A DNA stretch of 27,835 nucleotides from CBDUUP01 sp965370435 (GTDB lineage Bacteria > Chloroflexota > Anaerolineae > Anaerolineales > UBA11579): NCBI GenBank assembly GCA_965370435.1, contig CBDUUP010000015.1:1-27835 (forward strand), read 5' to 3'. Below, piece by piece: positions 22,233 through 27,835 of this stretch. A program made the translations under genes and the position numbers. The notes under the pieces are model-generated. The model had not been told where the DNA came from. It saw only the letters and a list, made by a program, of their open reading frames with translations, and searched no databases. Positions within the stretch are counted from its first letter, which is position 1; each line of letters starts with the position of its first letter.

Positions 22233-22268
22233 ATCCGCTTTGCCCCAGATGGTTTGACAACGCTGGAG

Positions 22269-22296
22269 AACCCCATCATTTTCGGTGGGGTTTTTT
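22269..22296 (+). terminator. Intrinsic terminator after the DinB-like gene
   Basis: AACCCCATC and GGTGGGGTT pair over 9-10 bases around a short ATTTTC loop, followed by a T-run (about 22291-22296). It lies 36 bases after the stop codon. Confidence 0.85.
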
Positions 22297-22366
22297 CATT
22301 GACCAACCGGATTCCTCAGAAGCAGGGAGTTTGAAAAGCATAGTCTTTCATATTTTATAGGCCTGC

Positions 22367-22395
22367 TTGATTTTTGAACCATTGTATGTGATAAT
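22367..22395 (+). promoter_or_regulatory. Candidate sigma-70 promoter for the TolB-like gene
   Basis: TTGATT (22367-22372), 17 bases, GATAAT (22390-22395). Transcription from about 22402 would start at the left arm of the inverted repeat at 22403-22424. Confidence 0.5.
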
Positions 22396-22402
22396 GATAA
22401 TG

Positions 22403-22424
22403 GAGGATAGAATTAACTATCCTC
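22403..22424. promoter_or_regulatory. Perfect 8-bp inverted repeat, operator-like
   Basis: GAGGATAG, the 6-base AATTAA (itself near-palindromic), CTATCCTC. It covers the predicted transcription start of the 22511 gene. It could be a repressor site or a short 5' hairpin. Confidence 0.5.
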
Positions 22425-22510
22425 TGGTTTAATTTATTCGAAATTATCCGTAATTCCTACCCGCCCAACCACTCACTCAAGCCAGTAGCCAAAAATAAAC
22501 GAACACAATA

Positions 22511-23521
22511 ATGATAATGGTGCTAACGAAAGCGCACAATTTAAGTTGCCTTAGTATCATTACAATTGGATTGGTTGTCTTTTCTTGGATGAGCGCTGGT
22601 TGCAATACTTCAACCCCAACAATCGCTCCATCTCCCATCCCCACCGAGTTTCGAGTCTCCCTTCCCCCCGCCCCGGACGGATTCGGCCAGGAAGCAGAAC
22701 ACATCCTGTTCTTTTCCGGCGATGGCAGGTCTTATGACTTGTATGTGATGAACCTGGATGGGAGCCAAATAACTTTAGTGGACGGCTCGGCGGCCTATGA
22801 GCAGTTCCCCTCCTGGTCCCCAACCCGAAACCAGGTCGCCTTTGTCTCCAATCACCTCAACGTTGGGAAGCGGTATCTCCATATCTACGACTTCGATACT
22901 GGCGAATTGAGGCAGTTGACCGACGAGAACACCAAAGCCTGGTCTCCGGTTTGGTCGCCGGACGGCGACCGGCTGGCCTTTGTAACCGACGTGGACGGCG
23001 ACCAGGAAATTTACCTCATTGATGCCGATGGCGCCAATTTGGTCAACCTCACCTCTAACCCAGATGGTTTCGACGGCGCTCCAGCCTGGTCACCCGATGG
23101 AGAATGGATCCTCTTCGTCTCCGACCGCGAAGCAGTAGAGGATTACTACCAGGACGACATCTATAAAATCAGGCCCGATGGCGCTGACCTGACCCGGCTG
23201 ACCGATCACCCCGAGGAGGACACCGCGCCCTCTTGGTCCCTCGATGGGACCCAGATCGCCTTCGTCCGAGAAATGCCAGAGAGCTACGAAATCTTCGTGA
23301 TGGACGCCGACGGCGCCAACCAAAGGCGGTTGACCGACAACCTGGCCTACGATTGGTCGCCAACCTGGTCCCCGGATGGATCCCGCATCCTCTTCACCTC
23401 CACCCGGGATGCAGAAGATGGTCTCAGCTATCAAATCTACGTGATGAACACCGACGGCGCCAACCAGACCCGCTTGACCTCCAATGACGCCGATAACATC
23501 CTGCCGATCTGGTGGCCCTAG
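22511..23521 (+). CDS. TolB-like PD40 beta-propeller lipoprotein
   Basis: The 336-residue protein has a lipoprotein signal ending in WMSAGC (C31) and then at least five PD40 blades with the motif WSPDG-x-x-(I/L)-(A/L)-F (for example WSPDGDRLAF, WSPDGEWILF, WSLDGTQIAF, WSPDGSRILF) and D-A-D-G-A-N loops. The last residues, LPIWWP, resemble the PYWRWP ends of the two proteins at the left edge. It would be lipid-anchored outside the cytoplasmic membrane. The start could be the ATG at 22511 or 22517; neither has a clear SD. There is no Tol-Pal context. Function unknown beyond a likely binding or scaffold role. Confidence 0.88.
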   Translation: MIMVLTKAHNLSCLSIITIGLVVFSWMSAGCNTSTPTIAPSPIPTEFRVSLPPAPDGFGQEAEHILFFSGDGRSYDLYVMNLDGSQITLVDGSAAYEQFPSWSPTRNQVAFVSNHLNVGKRYLHIYDFDTGELRQLTDENTKAWSPVWSPDGDRLAFVTDVDGDQEIYLIDADGANLVNLTSNPDGFDGAPAWSPDGEWILFVSDREAVEDYYQDDIYKIRPDGADLTRLTDHPEEDTAPSWSLDGTQIAFVREMPESYEIFVMDADGANQRRLTDNLAYDWSPTWSPDGSRILFTSTRDAEDGLSYQIYVMNTDGANQTRLTSNDADNILPIWWP

Positions 23522-23624
23522 GTTGCTTGAATGAAGAATCTATTCCCCGAACTGAAGAATACTATCGAGATGGATGAGGAAGGGAGCTTGCCTATGGATT
23601 GAATTTGAAGAAAGAGCAAGAAAG

Positions 23625-23672
23625 ATGAACAAATTATCCTATTTGCAACTATTTTTCTTAGAGGAGAGATAA
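23625..23672 (+). CDS. Possible 15-residue leader ORF
   Basis: ATG at 23625 opens MNKLSYLQLFFLEER and stops at 23670-23672, two bases before the start codon of the secreted Asp-box protein and overlapping the latter's SD (GAGGAG, 23661-23666). Its own ribosome site is weak (AGAAAG). It might couple translation to the next gene; chance is quite possible. Confidence 0.2.
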   Translation: MNKLSYLQLFFLEER

Positions 23673-23674
23673 GT

Positions 23675-25357
23675 ATGTCAATTCGGAAATATCTCGGATA
23701 TGGGCTGAAGGTCTTCATGATCCTGGCGCTTCTCATGCCCATGATAGTGCAATCAACCCAGGCGGCAGCCCAGCCACAACATGGGAGCATTGCCGCTACC
23801 ATAGCGTTCGCGGAACCGGACGGCGTGTTCTACCCCGAATATCTGGACGAGCCTGTCGATCTTACCCAAGAGCAGCTCGACAGCCTTATGGCGGGATCCG
23901 CGCAAACCGGCCGCCCTGGCCCCGGCACCCCCGTCTCCGATACGCCGGTAGCCGGCCCGCCCTCCGGATCAGAAACCACCCCCGCCGGCAGAAGCAGCAT
24001 GGATGTCAAGGGCGACCCCATGCTGGACAGCGACATCAAAGGCTTCCGCTATAAGAAACTGGACTCGGTCTTGCCCTCCAACTCGCGCTCCAATGTGAGC
24101 GAAGTGAGCATTGACGGGGCCGGAAAGAATCTGTTCGCCACCGGCAACTGGTGGGCGGCCCGTTCCACCAACGGCGGCAATACCTGGAGCTACATCAACC
24201 CCTACTCCGGCATGACCCAATTCTGCTGCGACCAGATCGTGATGTACGATAAGTCCCGAAACATGCTGATCTGGCTGCGCATGGGGATCCCCAACACGGG
24301 ATGGTATTACTGGATCGGCGCTTCTACCGATGGCGGAAATTCCTTTACCTATTGGAGTTTCGATGCGGGGGCTGATCCAGGCCATTCAGGATACGACCTG
24401 GATTACGACTACCCCCACTGGGCGCTCACCCACGACCATCTTTACCTATCCACCAACATCTTCCAGGAGTATGACGGCTTCTGGTGGGCTACTCGTGAGT
24501 TGAAACTCCCCCTGGATGCGCTGCGGGATGGAATCGGTTTTGGGTATTCCTTCTGGGATGACAAGATCTACTTCAACCATACCCCCGTCCAGGGCGCCCT
24601 GGATACCATGTATACGGCCACTCACATATCCACCTCCGTGATCAGGGTCCACGAGTGGCAGGAGGATTCTGGTTCCATTTGGTTCCATAACGTCACCGTA
24701 CCTGCCTGGACGAATACCAACCGAGGCAATGCCTACTGTGGATACAGCGATAACTGGGGCGGGCGCACCGATGACCGCGTCTTGGCCGGGTGGTACCGGG
24801 ACGGCATGCACAGCAAGGAAGATGGAGTACACGCCGGTGAAAGCGGAGGTGTGGTAGGCTTTATGTGGAATGTGCAGGAAGGCGGCGGGTTCCCTTACCC
24901 CTACGTCGAAGCCGTCAGGATCAACGTGAACACCTGGGCGTTAGCCACGTATCCAACTATAAGTGGATTCCCTGGCCGGCCATTATGGTGGTGGAGCTCG
25001 GGATGCGTCCTGTATCCCACCGTGACCGTCAACTCTCGGGGGGGCATCGGCCTGATGGTTCACGGGGATCTCGGGGACGGGAAGCCCGCCCAGTACGTCG
25101 CGCTGTGGGATGACTACGGCCCGGTACCTCCAGGGTGGAACAATAATAAAGTTGCCTTTTCCAGCACCTACCGGCCCAGTGATGATAAATGGGGCGACTA
25201 CAGCACCATCCGCCCCTATCACCCCGCCGGAGTGACCTTCATCGTCGGCTCCCATGCGTTGAGGACCCAAAGCGCTTGCTGCAAGGCCAGCATTTACTTC
25301 TTCATCTTTGGCCGGGCGCGTGATAAGAACTCCTGGAAATACTGGAGCGATAAATAG
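23675..25357 (+). CDS. Secreted Asp-box (BNR/sialidase-like fold) protein
   Basis: The 560-residue protein starts with a Sec signal (KYLGYGLKVFMILALLMPMIV, cleavage likely after residues 29-31 near TQAAA) and a Pro/Thr/Gly-rich linker (about 78-110). The main domain is rich in Trp, Tyr, Gly and Asp and includes two Asp-box-like motifs, STNGGNTW and STDGGNSF, which mark sialidase or BNR propeller blades. Two Cys pairs (FCCDQ and ACCKA) are unusual. Catalytic residues of true sialidases (FRIP, Arg triad) were not seen, so carbohydrate or protein binding is more likely than hydrolysis. GAGGAG lies 8 bases before the ATG. The hairpin at 25395-25423 closes the unit. Confidence 0.82.
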   Translation: MSIRKYLGYGLKVFMILALLMPMIVQSTQAAAQPQHGSIAATIAFAEPDGVFYPEYLDEPVDLTQEQLDSLMAGSAQTGRPGPGTPVSDTPVAGPPSGSETTPAGRSSMDVKGDPMLDSDIKGFRYKKLDSVLPSNSRSNVSEVSIDGAGKNLFATGNWWAARSTNGGNTWSYINPYSGMTQFCCDQIVMYDKSRNMLIWLRMGIPNTGWYYWIGASTDGGNSFTYWSFDAGADPGHSGYDLDYDYPHWALTHDHLYLSTNIFQEYDGFWWATRELKLPLDALRDGIGFGYSFWDDKIYFNHTPVQGALDTMYTATHISTSVIRVHEWQEDSGSIWFHNVTVPAWTNTNRGNAYCGYSDNWGGRTDDRVLAGWYRDGMHSKEDGVHAGESGGVVGFMWNVQEGGGFPYPYVEAVRINVNTWALATYPTISGFPGRPLWWWSSGCVLYPTVTVNSRGGIGLMVHGDLGDGKPAQYVALWDDYGPVPPGWNNNKVAFSSTYRPSDDKWGDYSTIRPYHPAGVTFIVGSHALRTQSACCKASIYFFIFGRARDKNSWKYWSDK

Positions 25358-25394
25358 CCGCGCGTAGATAAATAACCGTATCAACTAGAAAATT

Positions 25395-25434
25395 GCCTCG
25401 CGCTGCTGACCCTGGCGCGAGGCAGTTCTTTCTC
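25395..25434 (+). terminator. Intrinsic terminator after the Asp-box protein
   Basis: GCCTCGCGC (25395-25403) and GCGCGAGGC (25415-25423) form a perfect 9-bp stem with an 11-base loop, followed by AGTTCTTTCTC. The T-run is interrupted, so strength is moderate. Confidence 0.7.
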
Positions 25435-25524
25435 ATTGAGTACTTGGGAACCTATTCAGGTTCATTTACGTCATATCTGTAGAAGTTCTCTCCATAAGAA
25501 TCGTCTTTCACCCAGGAGATGAAG

Positions 25525-26010
25525 ATGAAACCCAAATACTTCACCATCCTAATGATCCTATCGCTTTTCATGGCCGCTTGCGGCGGTCAAGGTGAGGCGC
25601 CGGAATCGGCTCAATCAGGCAGCGCTGGCGTTGCCGAGGTCCAGCCAGGCGGGGAGGTCAACACCGACGATATGCAAGACACCCCCGACGTTGATTACCA
25701 GGAACAGAATGAACTGCTGGACGACGTGAATCGAGGCGGCCCAGGCGTGCCTGAAGGGGATGGCGAGGCCGCGCCTCCCGACTCAGACAGCGCCTCCGTG
25801 CCAGGCCAGGAAGCGCTCTTTCCAGAGAGCGAAACCCCCAAAAGCGTGGAAGCGTCTGATGAAGGTGAATCCAATGACCAGGAAAACGCCGATGATGAAG
25901 CGACCTCCGCTTCATTCCCCTGCGCCTCGGTGATTATGCTCCTGGGTTCGGTGAGCGTCCTGATGGTCGTCCAGCGTCAACGGCTATACGAGGTCTTGGG
26001 CCAATCGTAG
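25525..26010 (+). CDS. Acidic lipoprotein with C-terminal membrane segment
   Basis: The 161-residue protein has a lipoprotein signal ending in FMAACGG (C17), a long disordered Asp/Glu/Ser/Gly/Pro-rich middle (about 18-125) and a C-terminal hydrophobic stretch, FPCASVIMLLGSVSVLMVV, capped by QRQRLYE. A lipid-anchored N-terminus plus a C-terminal segment with a basic tail gives two anchors on one chain. The C-terminal layout (short motif, hydrophobic span, basic residues) is that of sorting signals. I chose the ATG at 25525 because AGGAG (25514-25518) lies 6 bases upstream, whereas the in-frame ATG at 25519 abuts it. Family not recognised. Confidence 0.7.
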   Translation: MKPKYFTILMILSLFMAACGGQGEAPESAQSGSAGVAEVQPGGEVNTDDMQDTPDVDYQEQNELLDDVNRGGPGVPEGDGEAAPPDSDSASVPGQEALFPESETPKSVEASDEGESNDQENADDEATSASFPCASVIMLLGSVSVLMVVQRQRLYEVLGQS

Positions 26011-26292
26011 CTCTAGGGAATGGGGCATATTGAATAATCTCCCCCAACAGCGGCTCAAGGAACCTACCACACCTGCAACATAAAGCGGGGATGAACCTCT
26101 TTCCTTCTATTTAAGTACCTTATTTGTGAGCCAAAAGCAAACATCTTCTCCATAATTGACTCCGCGGCCAGGAACGCGTTCAAATAATCCACCATTCCAA
26201 AGAATTCAGTTTGGTGTTATTATTTTTTGCGATTCTCCATAACCACCATAACCGGAATAGGCAGTTACATTGACAATATAAAGGAAAAAGAT
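26011..26292. other. Intergenic region before the molybdenum hydroxylase genes
   Basis: About 280 bases without a supported gene. A TTGACT at 26157-26162 could be a -35 but no good -10 lies at 16-18 bases (AATAAT is about 20 away). No hairpin terminator for the preceding gene was seen. Confidence 0.4.
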
Positions 26293-26760
26293 ATGGCTTC
26301 AATATCGCTGAAGGTGAACGGCAGCCTGTACGCCCTGGACGCAGACCCGGACATGCCTCTGCTCTGGGCGCTGCGGGACATCCTGGGCCTGACCGGGACC
26401 AAGTATAGCTGCGGGTCGGGCTTGTGCGGGTCCTGCACGGTGCATCTGGACGGCCAGTTGGCCCGCTCCTGCGTCACCCCGTTATCGGCGGCCGGGGATA
26501 AAGACATCCTCACCATCGAAGGGTTCGCCGCCGACGGAGAACAGCCCTTGCTGCAAGCCTGGCGGGAGGATAACGTCTCTCAATGCGGGTACTGCCAGCC
26601 GGGGCAGATCATGACCGCCGCCGCCCTTCTGACCCAGAACCCCAACCCCACCGACGCCGACATAGATACAGCCATGTCGGGCGCTCTCTGCCGCTGCGGG
26701 ACCTACCAGCGCATCCGCCGGGCCATCCATGCCGCGGCTCAGAACGGAGGGGTGCGATGA
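26293..26760 (+). CDS. iorA-like: 2Fe-2S subunit of an isoquinoline-1-oxidoreductase-type molybdenum hydroxylase
   Basis: The 155-residue protein has the two [2Fe-2S] sites of the xanthine-oxidase family small subunit. The plant-ferredoxin-type cluster is bound by C40, C45, C48 and C60 (SCGSGLCGSCTVHLDG...C). The second, helical cluster is bound by C98, C101, C133 and C135 (QCGYCQPGQ...CRCGTY). All eight ligands are present and the length is typical. It passes electrons from the molybdenum site of the partner subunit to an acceptor. I start at 26293 because AAGGA lies 8 bases upstream and the N-terminus then matches the family; the in-frame ATG at 26227 would add an unrelated extension. The stop overlaps the next start (ATGA), so the two are translationally coupled. 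Confidence 0.95.
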   Translation: MASISLKVNGSLYALDADPDMPLLWALRDILGLTGTKYSCGSGLCGSCTVHLDGQLARSCVTPLSAAGDKDILTIEGFAADGEQPLLQAWREDNVSQCGYCQPGQIMTAAALLTQNPNPTDADIDTAMSGALCRCGTYQRIRRAIHAAAQNGGVR

Positions 26761-27835
26761 AAGCCAAAAGACCCCTCACCCGGCGTGATTTCCTCAAAGC
26801 CTCGGCCACGGTCGGGGCTGGTCTGATGGTCGAAATTTTCCTGCAAGCCTGCGGGAAGGCCACCCTCTCCCCTACCAACACCCTGCCGCCAACTGCCGGA
26901 ATTCTGCCCACCGGCGAAACTTCCCCCACCTCCGCCGCCGACCCCAACGCCCAGTTTGAAGCTGGCGCATTCTTACGCATAGACGGCGCTGGAGCGGTGA
27001 CCGTCACCATCCACAAGCCCGAGATGGGTCAAGGGGTCAGGACTTCCCTGGCCATGATCATGGCCGACGAACTGGGCGCCGCTTGGGACCAAGTCCGCAT
27101 TGAGCAGGCCCCGGTTGACCGCATGTACGGGGACCAGCACGTGGGTGGCAGCGGCAGCATCAGCGACAATTACGGCGTTTTTCGCAGGGCTGGCGCAAAA
27201 GCGAGGGTCATGCTGGTCAATGCGGCCGCCCAAACCTGGGAGGTGGAGGCGGATACCTGCGCCGTCGAGAATGGGGAAGTGATCCACCAACCCACCGGCG
27301 ACCGCTTGACCTTCGGCCAATTGGCCGACCTGGCCGGAACCCTGCCCGAACCCCGCACCCAGGACACGCCCCTCAAGGACCCCGAGGACTTCTACATTAT
27401 CGGTTCCCCGGTCAACACCCTGGATAACGATCAATTCATCAACGGAAGCGCGGTGTTCGGGATAGACGTCACCCTCCCCGACATGGTTTATGCGGCCCTT
27501 TGCCGTCCTCACACAATGGGCGGCCAGATCGCCAACTATGACCCAGCCCCGGTTGAAGCGGTTCCGGGCGTGCTGAACGTGGTGCGATTGGCGGATCGCA
27601 GCATTGCCGTAGTCGCCGAGAACACCTGGGCCGCCATGCAGGGCAAGCAGGTTCTGGAGGCCTCCTGGGAGGAAGAAACCGACTCAACCACCTCCACCGA
27701 AACCATCCGCCAACAGCTTCTGGAGCGGCTAGGTCCGGCCAATAATGACGACGATAACCAACTGGCAGCCATCTACGAGATCCCCTTCCTGGCCCACGCC
27801 ACCATGGAGCCGATGAATTGCGTCGCCAACGTGAC
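26757..27835 (+). CDS. iorB-like: Molybdopterin-binding subunit of the same hydroxylase, Tat lipoprotein (3' truncated)
   Basis: The frame is open from the ATG at 26757 to the window end, 359 codons of a protein that is usually over 700 residues. It starts with a twin-arginine signal (TRRDFLKAS, R9-R10) whose hydrophobic part ends in LQAC (C32), followed by a Thr/Pro-rich linker, so it is probably a Tat-exported lipoprotein. The body shows family landmarks: KPEMGQGVRTSLAMIMADEL, the GGSGS loop, FRRAGAKARVMLVNAAA, INGSAVFGIDVTLPDMVYA and AHATMEPMNC. The latter precede the cofactor site, which lies outside the window with the catalytic Glu. No FAD subunit is seen so far, consistent with the IorAB type. 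The physiological substrate (aldehyde or N-heterocycle) is unknown. Confidence 0.93.
   Translation, partial: MKAKRPLTRRDFLKASATVGAGLMVEIFLQACGKATLSPTNTLPPTAGILPTGETSPTSAADPNAQFEAGAFLRIDGAGAVTVTIHKPEMGQGVRTSLAMIMADELGAAWDQVRIEQAPVDRMYGDQHVGGSGSISDNYGVFRRAGAKARVMLVNAAAQTWEVEADTCAVENGEVIHQPTGDRLTFGQLADLAGTLPEPRTQDTPLKDPEDFYIIGSPVNTLDNDQFINGSAVFGIDVTLPDMVYAALCRPHTMGGQIANYDPAPVEAVPGVLNVVRLADRSIAVVAENTWAAMQGKQVLEASWEEETDSTTSTETIRQQLLERLGPANNDDDNQLAAIYEIPFLAHATMEPMNCVANV

Noticed and set aside
23531..23602. 23-codon ORF after the TolB-like gene
   Set aside because: No SD, no recognisable pattern, and it begins 10 bases after the previous stop; chance is sufficient.
23675..25357. Active sialidase
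   Set aside because: Asp-box motifs are present, but the FRIP motif and the arginine triad were not seen, so only the fold is suggested.
1..27835. CRISPR array, toxin-antitoxin, restriction or other defence island, prophage
   Set aside because: There are no regularly spaced identical repeats, no Cas, nuclease, methylase, integrase or phage structural genes, and no small paired genes of toxin-antitoxin type.

Overview
The window looks like a chromosomal segment of an uncultured Chloroflexota-type bacterium (Anaerolineae or a relative). This is inferred from style, not from a marker gene: moderately high GC, Thr/Pro-rich linkers behind lipoboxes, many secreted beta-propeller proteins, two-domain GNAT paralogues, several genes without a Shine-Dalgarno (SD) sequence, and spacers full of short palindromic repeats. 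There is no rRNA, tRNA, CRISPR array, transposase or phage gene, so no taxonomic anchor.

Layout. (1) 1-1393, plus: two tandem, near-duplicate WD40/TolB-like propeller proteins, the first truncated by the window edge. (2) 1916-2851, minus: a small zinc-binding protein and a double-FHA protein in one operon. (3) 3139-6432, minus: a 1,097-residue secreted FG-GAP protein of 14 blades plus five C-terminal GDWDGDG repeats. Copies of one palindromic repeat flank it, and an intrinsic terminator sits in its leader. (4) 6786-7608, plus: a consensus-like promoter, a leader with two short ORFs and several hairpins, then a small unknown gene. (5) 7700-10915, plus: three paralogous double-GNAT acetyltransferases separated by REP-like hairpins, followed by a HAD phosphatase, an ABC-F ATPase, an MFS transporter, a HEAT-like protein, an Eis-like acetyltransferase and a metallophosphoesterase (to 17817). 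(6) 17823-18887, minus: a lipoprotein alpha/beta hydrolase, divergent from a diacylglycerol-kinase-family lipid kinase (19015-19941). The kinase is followed by a protein resembling helicase-associated (XPB/Ssl2-like) proteins and a DinB-like protein, ending at a clear terminator (22269-22296). (7) 22511-26010, plus: a TolB-like lipoprotein, a secreted Asp-box protein and an acidic lipoprotein with a second C-terminal membrane segment. (8) 26293 to the end: the 2Fe-2S and molybdopterin subunits of an isoquinoline-1-oxidoreductase-type molybdenum hydroxylase, the latter with a Tat lipoprotein signal and running off the window.

Functionally the region mixes envelope proteins (at least five propeller-type exported proteins, two other lipoproteins and a periplasmic molybdoenzyme) with a block of small-molecule modifying, resistance or export genes (four acetyltransferases, ABC-F, MFS). 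I see no recognised defence or biosynthetic system. The signals least explained by known families are the two leader regions (6433-6615 minus and 6786-7260 plus) and the 2 x 7 blade architecture of the FG-GAP protein.
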